From Phytophthora quininea (Eukaryota; Oomycota; Peronosporomycetes; Peronosporales; Peronosporaceae), in contig JAAVTG010000528.1 of NCBI GenBank assembly GCA_011947345.1, forward strand, positions 310,001 to 374,000: 64,000 nucleotides of DNA. Reading direction: 5' to 3'. A program made the position numbers and the translations under genes. Of this stretch, positions 47,913 through 59,888 are shown piece after piece; within the stretch, counting starts at the first letter, position 1, and every line of letters begins with the position of its first letter. A model generated the notes under the pieces. The model did no database searches, was not told the origin of the DNA, and was given only the letters and a program-made list of their open reading frames with translations.

Positions 47913-49583
47913 CAGAAGCGAGAGCAGAAGGAGACGGCGTTCAAGGCAACAGCACAACGACAAGGTGGTCGTGGAGGCTACCATGGACGTGGACGCGGCC
48001 GTGGTCGAGGCCGAGGTGGCAATCGCTGGAATGGTGGGGAAAACCGCGGTACCTTCCCTGGAAAGTGTTTTGAGTGTGGACAGAACGGCCACAAACAAGT
48101 GGATTGCCCTGTGAAGAAGACACGAGATGATGGAGATGAATTTGTGTTTTCTGCGACGTGTGAGACGACTACAACGTGCAAGACCTGGTTGCTGGACAGC
48201 GGCGCCAGCTGCCACATGACTGGTGAACGCGGCGATTTTAATGACTTTCGAGAGTTGGCGTCACCGATTACAATTACAGTAGCGAGTGGAGAGCGTCTAG
48301 CTGCAAGAGGAAGCGGAACGGTACGATTTGCGCTTCAGAATGGGTCAAAAGTGAGTTTGACCGACGTTTTGTATGTGCCCATGCTGGATAGAAGACTTGT
48401 GTCGGTGCCTGCATTGACTGCTCGCGGAGTTCTCGTGCAGTTTGAGCACGGTAAGGCCACACTAGTGATGAATGGAAATGTGGTGGCTGTGATCCGGAAG
48501 GATGGCAAGATGTTTGCTTGGAATGTACAGCAGGAAGGACAAGAAGAGGCTCTTGAGGCAGTCGCGAAGCGAGAGAGCGAAGCGTATAGTGCGTTGTGGC
48601 ACGCACGACTAGGTCACGTGTCAGATACCAGGTTGAAATGGATTTGCGCTGCATGTGATGGTGTGCCGGAATTTCCTCGACAAGATGATGGCATTTGTGG
48701 AGGTTGTGCCTGCGGGAAGATGTCGACAAGTCCGTTTGCGCACCGGTCTGGTAGTGAAGTGAAGACGTCTCAGCCGTTCGAGATCGTGCATTCCGATGTT
48801 ATGGGCCCTATTAAGCCTGTGTCGAAAGGTGGAGCACGATACATGCTCACCTTCATCGATGACTTCACGAGATTTGTTCACGTGTACTTGATTCCCAACA
48901 AGGCTGCGGTATTTGACAAGTTCGAGGAGTATTTCGCGTTAGTGGCTACCCAGTATGGACGGCGAGTGAAGTGTTTGAGGAGTGACAACGGTGGCGAGTA
49001 CGTCAACAAGCGATTGAACTCGTTCTGCGTGAAGCACGGAATTGTTCACCAGACGACGGCACCGTACTCTCCGCAGCAAAACGGTCTTGCAGAGCGTATG
49101 AACAGAACCATCACAGAGATGGCACGATCGATGCTGCACGGCATGCAAGTTGAGCGTAACTGGTGGGAGGAAGCTATCATGACCGCGGTGCACCTCGTCA
49201 ACAGAATCCCGAATACGGCTCGACCTGGTGTGAGTCCATTTGAGGTTCTTACTGGATCCAAACCAGTGCTGAACTATATGCGCGTGTTTGGTGCAAAGGG
49301 TTCGTCCACATTGACAAGGTGAAGCGGACAAAACTAGACGCGAAAGCGCACCGCTGCTTGTTTCTTGGGTACGCTGAAACTTCGAAGGCATATCGTGTGT
49401 GGGATCTGGATGATGAACGCCTAGTAACATCGCGATCGATTGTGCTAGATGAGCGAGCTGCTTCTGGATATCGCGACGTGATTCTTGACGAAGGCCGTGT
49501 TAACAACAAGTTGGTTGGTAATTTTAACGGTGACGACATGGGTACGAAGCGCACTAGTGATGACAATCCAAAACCCAAGTGCT
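47913..49583 (+). pseudogene. Copia pol, truncated, block 3
   Basis: Protease and integrase only, with the three-A frame break near 49298. RT and RNase H are missing. Confidence 0.85.
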
Positions 49584-49900
49584 GTCGATGGAGCATTATG
49601 GCAAACAGTCGAAACGCTGAAGATTAGACTGGGGCCGTCCACAAAGTTATGCTTGATGATTTAGCTCGAATAATGTCCAACATGAACATAAACCAAAGGG
49701 TGGAGGAGTATATTGGAATGGATGCGAGTGAGGATATCCACGAGCCTCCTGTGGATGATACAGAGACACTGAGCACTTCTGACAGCGAGGAAGACACAGA
49801 AGAACCTCCTATACCAGCTTCAGTTGCGTTGAAGCATTGCTTGGAGTTGTCTGCTTTTCTTTTCAGTGTGCTGGTGATACAAGCCGAGAACAACAAATGA
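49584..49900 (+). pseudogene. pogo-like C-terminal remnant fused to Copia, block 3
   Basis: From about 49584 the sequence matches the pogo region that starts at 41887 in block 2. The helix-turn-helix part is gone. Substitutions cluster here (GCATTATGG for GCAACTATGG, GATTAGACTGG for GATTATTCTGG); the latter adds an in-frame stop before the acidic tail. Confidence 0.6.
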
Positions 49901-50221
49901 TCTCGAGCATAACACAATAAGCAAGAATGCAGTCACAGATACTAACAAATGGAATGATCGTTGCAGTGCAAATGAAAAGTGACCATTGTGATGAGAGCAT
50001 GCAACCTAGCACCTACAGAAGCAGTAGAACTCAAGTTTCGATATCAACATCTTGCGCAGACAGAGCAGATCAGCGCAAATCAACACGAACAACTATAGAC
50101 ATCTTCTTGCAGCCATAACCACACACATGAAATAAAAGCTTCTCCTCAATTTGACCGATCCTCTAAGTGAATGGGCCATTTTCAGCGGCCCAAACGCCTG
50201 TCAAGTAGAGAGGTGTGACTG
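49901..50221. other. pogo 3' non-coding region with variable insert, block 3
   Basis: It contains about 150 bp absent from blocks 1 and 2 and present in longer form in block 4 (about 62727-62935). Relative to block 4 it shows many short deletions. The pogo right end closes it at 50221. No gene seen. Confidence 0.5.
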
Positions 50222-50235
50222 TAAACATCGAGACT

Positions 50236-51602
50236 TCTGTTACGGAATTGCTAACTGCGATCCGATCTGGCAGCGCCTGTGAGCAAGAGACGGCATTGAC
50301 CTTCCTCATTCAACCATGCGTCGAGGATGAAAAAGCAACGAAATGTACAGCAACGATGGAATCCTGCTGCTACTCGGCTTTGTAAAGAAAGGAGGAAATT
50401 GCTTTGGTCAGCTCTGTGTCATGATGGACCGTTTGTGTTGGGCAACAGATACAGACTCCATACTGCCGGGAGAAGACTACGAGAAGCAGCAATGTTACCT
50501 CCGAGATGCCACCTCAGACGAATGTGCACGTCTTGTTGGTCTACAAAATGGAAACGACCAAGAGAAAACAAACTCGGCGGTCTACTGCGCGTGCATTGCT
50601 GAAGTCTGCCAACATCACACACTTTGCGAAGCTGGCGTTGTTGACGCGTTGTGCGCCTTGTCGTTCGCTTAGTAAAGCTGCTGGAAGGGTAGGCTTTTAT
50701 CGGGCCACCGAGGGGTCTGGTCTCGGATCGGGTCCCGCTATCTTTCATCCGTAAAACGAAGACCAGCCCACGAGTTTGCTTGCTCTGAACACTTCTATCA
50801 AGTTTGCGGCTCGTCCTCAACACAAAACTTGCATCCCGATGAATGTCCTTTGAAGAATATACTGGATAGAGAACCAAACGTGTCCAAAGACACGAATGAG
50901 TCAAAATATGTGGTTGGAGCGGTTTTGGAGATCACCATGCCCTGGATTTGAATCCGATGCGGCAATTCCGTCGTCCCATGCAAGGTGTGGTGCATTTTGC
51001 TTCAGATGCTGCATTTGCACGGCAGAAATCGCGGCGTTCCGCTTATTTTGTTGCCGTTTCTAATGTGTGACCCGATTCGAGACCAGACCCCTCGGTGACC
51101 CGATAAAAATCTTCCGCTGGAAGACCCAAGCTCCGATCAACTGAACCGTTCGTGCATTGCAGTTTCTTGCTGAGACCAGAGTCAGTAGAATGTTGATCAG
51201 AAATGCAGGAGCAATTCCGTCTTTGGTGGCTTTAATGCGCTCGGGAGAGAAAGACCAAACACCGTGTGCACTGATTATGTTGGCAAAACTCGCTGATTCT
51301 GACAAGGCCCAAATGCTGATTGCAGGACAAGGAGCCATCCCCTTGTTTGTTCAGCTTCTTCGAACAGGATCAGAAATGCAGAAACTCAAGGCAACCGTGG
51401 CACTGGTTCGCCTTGCAACTTGCAAGAGCAGGAAAGAATTCGACAGCTATCCGAGAATCGCAAGCCGTGCCGTGCCAACGATGATTGGATTTTTGCAAAC
51501 GGGGAGCGAAAGTCTGAAAGAGCATGCCATACGCTCGAAGCTCTATTGAAGACTGCGTCGGCTCCAAGCGAGCGACTGAAGTTGAAACGCAAGCGCTCGT
51601 AA
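50236..51602 (+). pseudogene. ARM gene E3
   Basis: Same structure as E1 and E2; the contained element is one T shorter near 50695. Confidence 0.75.
50688..51115. mobile_element. MITE-like element inside ARM gene E3
   Basis: Same ends and flanks as in E1, with four T instead of five in the left end. Confidence 0.72.
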
Positions 51603-51695
51603 GAACTTGTGTTGAGATGTTCGATGTGGTGCTTGCTGGTAAGAACAAGAGGTGTCACATCGTTGTTTTGAATGCTTTGCAGTTATCTGCTGGTG

Positions 51696-54017
51696 TCAGA
51701 CAAAATTCTGGCTGTAGTTGTCTGTTGGGCGGTGATGAGGTTCGCTTGTCCGGCCGTTCGAGCTCCTATCCATTGTGTGCTTTGCCCGGCCAAGATGAGC
51801 GTTTTCGCTACTGTTGTTGTAAAGCGCCCAATCGGCGGCGGATTTCACGTTCTTCTTCGCCATCGCGGCCCTCTTGTTCTCTCTCATGATCGACCATATC
51901 ACAGAAGCGAGCGACAGGAAAATCGCCACACTAGCAACAGCGATCGACAGGCTCATCGGGGGCCGTACGAGTCGGTGGAGAGCTTGCTCTTACTCGTAGC
52001 GCTGGAGGAACCGGAGATTGCTGTCGTGCATCGAGGACCTCCCCAAGTCTTGTACGTGCACTGACAGCGATTCTTCACGCACTTGCCCGTCTTCAGCAGT
52101 GTCTTGCCCAGATTCCCGCCAATTGTGCAGTCATCGTTCGTCGTACAGAAAGCCTTCCCAGCAACCTCCTCGTGGTGGTTATTGTCGTCCTGGTACTCGT
52201 CAATGTGGGCGTCGATCCACGTCTTGGTCGGGTGGCTCTTTGGGTCGCAGCCAACTTGCATGTAGTTGTCGGCGTCAAGACCGTCACTCAGGTCCTGGTA
52301 CAGTCGAATGTGGTCGATTTTCATGTACATGGGGAACGAGTCACAGATCTTGTTGACGACCGGGTCGGTGCCATTTCCGCGGCATTCTTTGCCCGCGTTC
52401 GGCGGCGTCGCACCCCACGAACTCGACAGCGCTACGTTGAAAATGATGTACATCGGTTCCTCCAGCATGATCTTGGTGGGGTTCGTCTTGTTAGCATTCT
52501 GTGGCACGTCCGAGATGGAGGCAGACGGCACTTCGAACAGCGGGTTGCCGCTGAGCATCCATCGCGCGTAGCCGTTCTTGCCGGTCACCCACTCGAGCTG
52601 GTACGTGACGTATCCCGTGTACGCGGCCACGTGAACGGGCCAATTTGCTGAGATGGCATCCATTTGGTAATTGAACGAGCTCATGGCGTTGGATTTCGGG
52701 GTAGTCGACTCATTACGAGGCATGGCACACTTGGAAAAAGTGTTGTCCGGGTCGCAGAGGTAAGCTCCAGTGTATGAGTTGATGAGCGGGTAGCAAGTGC
52801 CGTTCGAATTGATACCCCAATGGCTGTCCCCAATGCCGTCGATGGCACCCAAGTCCCCGTTAACATCACTGGAAGCTGGACACGTTTCTAACGAGCACGT
52901 GTTCTCGGTGATACCTGCTTTCACCGATGCTACCACCGTCGAATAGGCTTGTTTGGCGTCGGCGTCCGGCGCGCAGTTGTTGTTGGCAGCATAGCGGAGA
53001 CCTTGGTACCAGGACTTGTGGCCACGCTTTGCGTAGTACGCTGTCGGCACTTGGATGTAATTCGCGCCGAGTGTCTTACAGCTACCCGTGTAGAAACAAC
53101 CGTAGTAGTCGCCGCTCGCGGGTCCGCCCCGTACATTCGGTAGTCGTCGGGCATACCCGGACCAATTTGCAGCGATGACGAGATCAAGCTCGCACTGCCT
53201 TCAAGGACGTCGATTTCTGGAGCTCCACGGCCCTGGTTCGGGTTGAGACCGTAGCCAGGGTTGTCGTCACAGGCGCTGATCCGCTGGTTGTTGGGGTCGA
53301 ACGCGTCCGGCTCGCAGGCGTCGTAGGAGAACGGCCACATGCGGTTCGTCGAGGCTGAGAAGATGGCGCGTCCGAGGTTTCCCATCATCCAAATACCGGG
53401 CCACGTCGGGTAGTACTTGCCCGTCTTGACTCTTCCACTCGGTCCCTGCGCTAGGTCAGGGTTGCCGGAATCCTCCGAAACAGCTCCGGGAGCTGAACTC
53501 GCACCTCGAGCATGCCTCCTTGGTAGCAAAACTTGTTCCAGGACTGCACCATCGCCGCCCGATAGAAGAAGTAGGCGTCCACGTAGCCCGGCGGGTGCGT
53601 GTACATGTTGTAGACGTGGATGACGTTCAACTCGTCCACCGCCTTGATGTAAAAGTAGCACGTGCCGTCGTCGTCACACTTGGTCGAGGTCATGTTGTGC
53701 GAGTACAGCTCCAAAGCGCCATTGACACCGTCGGGCTTTTCGAGAGACGTCCAGATGTGGTCGTCACCCGGTCGGAAGCTTCGGTTGGGCGTGTTGAACT
53801 CGTCGCTCATGACGAGATCCCATCGCTGCCCTCGGGAGGTCATGTACGTCTGACGATCATCGGGAGTCGCAGGGTCCACCCAGATCCGAATGCCCGATTT
53901 GGTCGGGTGCGTGTTTCTTGACGTCGTGCTGCTCCGTGCGGCGACAAATACCGTCATTACCGTCATTACCGACCAAACGATTGCAATCGCCAACATTGCA
54001 CGTAGTCGGAGTTGCAT
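51696..54017 (-). pseudogene. SKN1/KRE6-type gene, block 4, two frame breaks
   Basis: ATG 54017. Two G runs are one base shorter than in block 2: near 53488-53490 (shared with block 1, after codon 177) and near 53120-53122 (unique). Between the two breaks the GH16 motif EIDVLE is read in a different frame from the signal sequence. The C-terminal part is open from 53050 to 51953, and the transmembrane tail frame overlaps its stop. Confidence 0.8.
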
Positions 54018-54197
54018 TGGAGCTGTGGTCGGCCGCGGGAGTGAGTTTGAGGTGGCGTTTTACCGAGTGACGGCCCGAATTCGACGTAAGTTGGGCTGCT
54101 TTGGATGGCCCGCAGTAGAACGACGCATTGTCATTTCTCACGCCTCAAATTCGCAGCCTCCGCTCGCACAGTAATCAGAGACTAGTTCTGTTCTCCA

Positions 54198-54356
54198 ATG
54201 GACCCAACTTCAAGCGCTGGCCACACTTACCGACACCGTACGCGGATTGTGTGGGGCTTCCCACCAGCGGCATACTTCATGGGACAGATTCTCGTCCAGC
54301 GGGCACGTCCCGATAAACATTACCCGATTGTCGTCGAAAACACGATGGCCTCCTAG
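54198..54356 (+). pseudogene. Small unassigned ORF, block 4 (shortened)
   Basis: Same TAG at codon 53 as in block 2. Confidence 0.2.
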
Positions 54357-54986
54357 CACATGTCCTTGCCGTGAAATAGCCTTTGGGGCCACTCTTCTAC
54401 TCGCAGCCATGAGTGAGTGCTTTGAGTAAGTGCACACCGCATAGTCGTAACGACCTCGGCATCTCATCCCCCAATGTATGTTTACGATGGACCAACGACC
54501 GAGATCTGCTTTCCATCCCAGCCTTGAGATAGGCCCACAAAATGCTGTACAGTCACACCTCTTTAAATGGACCCCTTCAATTGCCGAAATCATCTCTAGT
54601 TGACAGAGACCTCGCTGTTCAAATCGAACAGCATATGTTGGAAGCCGGGATCTGCTGGTTAGCACTGCATGCGCTAGTAGGTAGTTGAGAGCGTAATCTG
54701 CAACTATCGTCAACACCACGCCCCATAATACGGTGGCTGCATCAACGAATTAACGAGAAGAAATTTTAGTTGATTAACCAGTCGGATAAACCGTTCTTCT
54801 AGCTACGATCGTATACTACTTAGTCGTTCTGCTGCTTAGTTTCGTGGAATCCAAACGTGACTTGCTGGTAGTGTGTTTCGCGGCGCAGGTGGGTCAAAGC
54901 CTAACTTCTCCAGAACAGAGGTTACAATTTTGTCGTCAATCCCAAGCTCCGCTGAATGGTGATTGATGAACAGACAGTGTCGTCGA

Positions 54987-55176
54987 TGTCGAAGTTCTAG
55001 AAGACGATTTGCTACAATCTGCACGGACAGGACAGCAGCAACTCGCACAGCAGAGGATTTGTGTGGTGAGGCTTCGAGTGTTCTAGAATAGCTCATAGGC
55101 TAGCGAGTAGTAGGAAGTCTTAACTAACATGATTACTTTCCATTTTGCATCGTCAAGTACACGCGCAATCGTTATT
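54987..55176 (+). repeat. Copia 5' LTR, block 4
   Basis: Followed directly by the primer site and gag ATG at 55181. Confidence 0.9.
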
Positions 55177-55180
55177 GGTT

Positions 55181-55735
55181 ATGAGCCCAACGACGCCGGG
55201 CCCGAACGACGTCCTCACGGACGAGAACTACTTCATGTGGGAATTCTGCGCCCGTATGGCGCTTGCGCGCAAGGACCTCTTGGAGCACATTGAGGTGAAG
55301 TCAGAGTCGGCGGTGCAACGGGATGATCCCAGGTGGAAAGTCGAAGATATGAAGGCTCTGGCTGTGCTCGTGAAAATGCTCTCACCTACGTACCAGTCAA
55401 TGGTGAGAGAGTGCAATACGGCGAATGATGCGTGGGAGACGCTGAAGAACTTCTTCTCTAAGAAAAGCCTGCATAACCGAGTGCAGCTCCGAAAACAGCT
55501 GCACGAGTTTGCGATGGAGAGTGGAGCGAACCTGATGGAGCACATGCTGAATTTTGATGAACTTTGCCTGAAACTTAGTGCTGCCGGTGACAACGTGAGC
55601 GAGGACGAGAAGATGGCAATCCTGCTTGGCAGCCTCCCTTCCGAATATGATGCTATGGTGCGTATCATTGAGACGCAAAGCGAGACGACACTAATGGATG
55701 CAAAGGAGATGCTCCGTCGCGAGTTTGAGACGTAA
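55181..55735 (+). CDS. Copia gag, block 4
   Basis: 184 codons to the shared TAA. Confidence 0.85.
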   Translation: MSPTTPGPNDVLTDENYFMWEFCARMALARKDLLEHIEVKSESAVQRDDPRWKVEDMKALAVLVKMLSPTYQSMVRECNTANDAWETLKNFFSKKSLHNRVQLRKQLHEFAMESGANLMEHMLNFDELCLKLSAAGDNVSEDEKMAILLGSLPSEYDAMVRIIETQSETTLMDAKEMLRREFET

Positions 55736-58700
55736 CAGAAGCGAGAGCAGAAGGAGACGGCGTTCAAGGCAACAGCACAACGACAAGGTGGTCGTGGAGG
55801 CTACCATGGACGTGGACGCGGCCGTGGTCGAGGCCGAGGTGGCAATCGCTGGAATGGTGGGGAAAACCGCGGTACCTTCCCTGGAAAGTGTTTTGAGTGT
55901 GGACAGAACGGCCACAAACAAGTGGATTGCCCTGTGAAGAAGACACGAGATGATGGAGATGAATTTGTGTTTTCTGCGACGTGTGAGACGACTACAACGT
56001 GCAAGACCTGGTTGCTGGACAGCGGCGCCAGCTGCCACATGACTGGTGAACGCGGCGATTTTAATGACTTTCGAGAGTTGGCGTCACCGATTACAATTAC
56101 AGTAGCGAGTGGAGAGCGTCTAGCTGCAAGAGGAAGCGGAACGGTACGATTTGCGCTTCAGAATGGGTCAAAAGTGAGTTTGACCGACGTTTTGTATGTG
56201 CCCATGCTGGATAGAAGACTTGTGTCGGTGCCTGCATTGACTGCTCGCGGAGTTCTCGTGCAGTTTGAGCACGGTAAGGCCACACTAGTGATGAATGGAA
56301 ATGTGGTGGCTGTGATCCGGAAGGATGGCAAGATGTTTGCTTGGAATGTACAGCAGGAAGGACAAGAAGAGGCTCTTGAGGCAGTCGCGAAGCGAGAGAG
56401 CGAAGCGTATAGTGCGTTGTGGCACGCACGACTAGGTCACGTGTCAGATACCAGGTTGAAATGGATTTGCGCTGCATGTGATGGTGTGCCGGAATTTCCT
56501 CGACAAGATGATGGCATTTGTGGAGGTTGTGCCTGCGGGAAGATGTCGACAAGTCCGTTTGCGCACCGGTCTGGTAGTGAAGTGAAGACGTCTCAGCCGT
56601 TCGAGATCGTGCATTCCGATGTTATGGGCCCTATTAAGCCTGTGTCGAAAGGTGGAGCACGATACATGCTCACCTTCATCGATGACTTCACGAGATTTGT
56701 TCACGTGTACTTGATTCCCAACAAGGCTGCGGTATTTGACAAGTTCGAGGAGTATTTCGCGTTAGTGGCTACCCAGTATGGACGGCGAGTGAAGTGTTTG
56801 AGGAGTGACAACGGTGGCGAGTACGTCAACAAGCGATTGAACTCGTTCTGCGTGAAGCACGGAATTGTTCACCAGACGACGGCACCGTACTCTCCGCAGC
56901 AAAACGGTCTTGCAGAGCGTATGAACAGAACCATCACAGAGATGGCACGATCGATGCTGCACGGCATGCAAGTTGAGCGTAACTGGTGGGAGGAAGCTAT
57001 CATGACCGCGGTGCACCTCGTCAACAGAATCCCGAATACGGCTCGACCTGGTGTGAGTCCATTTGAGGTTCTTACTGGATCCAAACCAGTGCTGAACTAT
57101 ATGCGCGTGTTTGGTGCAAAAGGGTTCGTCCACATTGACAAGGTGAAGCGGACAAAACTAGACGCGAAAGCGCACCGCTGCTTGTTTCTTGGGTACGCTG
57201 AAACTTCGAAGGCATATCGTGTGTGGGATCTGGATGATGAACGCCTAGTAACATCGCGATCGATTGTGCTAGATGAGCGAGCTGCTTCTGGATATCGCGA
57301 CGTGATTCTTGACGAAGGCCGTGTTAACAACAAGTTGGTTGGTAATTTTAACGGTGACGACATGGGTACGAAGCGCACTAGTGATGACAATCCACCAAAC
57401 CCAAGTGCTGAGGCCATGGAGATTGATGAGACAGCGGATGATGTCGCCGTGGACATGAAAGTAGACCCGGTTGAACCCCGTGAGAAGCAAGTGTCGGCAG
57501 TCGTCCCGATTGAGGGGAGAGGAGAAAGATTCAAGGCATCGAAACACCTGCCGTCATGCCACAACATCCCGATCATATCGCTGATGAACGTACAGGCACT
57601 GCTACCTTGATGCCACGCGAGACGGTTCGTCAAATAACCGCGGGTTCAGTTCCAGGTGTACCCCGTATTACGGCAACTTCCAGTGTTCCTCGAATTCAAC
57701 AAGCTACACGCGAGGAATCGGCATTGGTCCCACAAAACGCCCGCTATTTTACTGACTCAAGTGGTGATCAGCTGGTCTTTAATGGTGGATCTACAAAACC
57801 TCAGTCGCTTTCGTATTCCGCTCCACAGCTACTCACGAATGGTGACGATCCTGACCCTAAAAGTGGCGTTCCTTTGCTGTCGGATGCGCCTGCAACTACA
57901 ACTCGGAGTGGCAGTGACACTGATGAACCCGAACCTAAGCGGCAGCGCGTTGACGAGTATGAAATCGCGCTGGCGGCAACAGATGTACCGCAAAGTTACG
58001 CTGAAGCAATGTCGTCACCAGAATCTCAGCAGTGGAAAGAGGCAATTACGCGAGAAATCCGAGCTCACATTAGCAATCACACGTGGGATGTGGTTCGTCG
58101 ACCACCAGGAGTCAAAGTTATCGGGTTCAAATGGGTTTTCGCGCATAAGTTTGACGAGAAAGGCCAAATCGTACGCTACAAGGCTCGCTTAGTCGCTCTT
58201 GGGTACCTGCAGACGCGTGGAATTGACTACTTCAGCACCTACTCTCCAGTGGCCAGTACAAACACCATTCGGGTGTTCCTTGTGGTGTGTTGCAACTTGG
58301 GTTTGATCATCCGCCAGTTCGACGTCGAGACCGCATTTCTTAATGGAGATCTGGAAGAAGATGTGTACATGGCTCCGCCGCTGGGCGTGAATATTCCTGA
58401 AGGCATGGTGTGCAAGTTGAGACGCAGTTTGTATGGCCTGAAACAGGCTGCTGCGGTTTGGTTCAAGAAAATTCGATCGGTGTTCATTTCGATGGGATTT
58501 GTGCAGTGTCGTGCTGATCCATGCTTGTTTGTCAGGCACCAGAGCGGGAAAACCAGCTCGCCGGTCTTCATTATCTTGTATGTGGACGATCTCCTAATTG
58601 GATGCAAGAGTGACGAGATAGCTGACAAAATTCGTGACGAACTTGCTGAACACTTCACGCTGAAGTCGCTTGGAGAAGCTCGATACGTGCTGGGCATGGA

Positions 58701-59510
58701 GATTCAGTACGCAGCAGAGAAGGGGAGCTTTTGCTCAGGCAGACGCAGTTCATTGCAAAGATGCTGGATAAATTTGGTCTGCATGGATGCAATCCTGTTC
58801 GAAACCCTATGGTTCTAGGTCAAGATTTAACTCCTGACGACTCACACGATGATCACCGCAACCGCACCGAGTATCGCGAGCTGATTGGACCTCTTCTCTA
58901 CATCGCTAACGCAACAAGACCGGACATTAGTGCTTCTCTATCTACTCTGTCCCAGTTCCTCGAGCAGCCTCGTGAAATGCACTGGCGTGCTGCAGTTCGG
59001 GTGCTCAAGTACCTGAAAGGTACAATTTGTCATGGGATCTTGTTTCAGCGTTCGGCTCGTTTCTCACTACAGACCTTTGCTGACGCAAATTGGGGCGGTG
59101 ATAAAGGAAGTCGTCGCTCTACGTCGGGTGTGCTACTGATGCTTGGAGGAGGACCTGTCGTGTACAAGAGTAAGCGACAACCTACAGTTGCTTTGTCATC
59201 TGCAGAGGCGGAATACGTGGCATTAGCACTAGCGGCTCAAGAAGTAATTTGGCTTCGGTATTTGCTTACCGAAATGGGATTCAAGCTTCGTAGTGCGTCA
59301 ACGATCTACCTAGACAACCAGTCGGCCATCAGCATCGCGACAAATCATGGATACACGCCGCGAGCGAAACACATTGACCTTCGTGCACACTTCGTCAGAG
59401 ATCATGTTGAAGCGGGTAACATTAAGCTGGAGCACGTACCGTCGAATGAGCAGCTGGCCGACTATCTTACCAAAAGCGATTCCAACGCCACAACTAGTGA
59501 AACTTCGTGA
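55736..59510 (+). pseudogene. Copia pol, block 4 (least broken)
   Basis: Zinc knuckle, protease and integrase, including its C-terminal region (FVHIDKVKRT onward), form one frame to 57610, because the A run near 57118 has four A. The breaks near 57520 and 58730 remain. Confidence 0.88.
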
Positions 59511-59559
59511 GGCGAGTGGTATCACAAGCTCTACACTTCAGAGTGCGAGTTGAGGGGAG

Positions 59560-59749
59560 TGTCGAAGTTCTAGAAGACGATTTGCTACAATCTGCACGGA
59601 CAGGACAGCAGCAACTCGCACAGCAGAGGATTTGTGTGGTGAGGCTTCGAGTGTTCTAGAATAGCTCATAGGCTAGCGAGTAGTAGGAAGTCTTGACTAA
59701 CATGATTACTTTCCATTTTGCATCGTCAAGTACACGCGCAATCGTTATT
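59560..59749 (+). repeat. Copia 3' LTR, block 4
   Basis: One substitution from the 5' LTR. Confidence 0.9.
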
Positions 59750-59888
59750 GTCGAAAAGAGGACATCACATTTTGGACGCTTGGTACTTCAGCTGTAGTTT
59801 CACGGAATAGTATGTCGTTTCTCAACCTCCACGTAGCATGGAACGCGATCGCAGTGTGGACTCGCCACAGTAGCAGGACCACCTTTTG

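Larger units (their letters stand above)
47164..49583 (+). mobile_element. Copia, 3'-truncated, block 3
   Basis: 5' LTR 47164-47353, gag, protease and integrase remain. The sequence leaves Copia near 49583, in the integrase tail, and continues in the pogo-like region. Confidence 0.9.
46727..50221 (+). mobile_element. Degenerate pogo-like element, block 3 (shortened)
   Basis: Same terminal repeats; its interior carries the deletion that joins Copia to the pogo C-terminal region. Confidence 0.5.
43544..51373. repeat. Array block 3 (internally deleted)
   Basis: 7.8 kb. It retains SKN1, the left part of the nest and ARM gene E3, but lacks the right half of Copia, the Merlin element and most of the LINE. 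Confidence 0.85.
54987..59749 (+). mobile_element. Copia LTR retrotransposon, block 4
   Basis: 4763 bp, LTRs 54987-55176 and 59560-59749 with one difference (G for A near 59695), GTCGA flanks. It is the only copy with four A at the integrase run. Confidence 0.93.
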
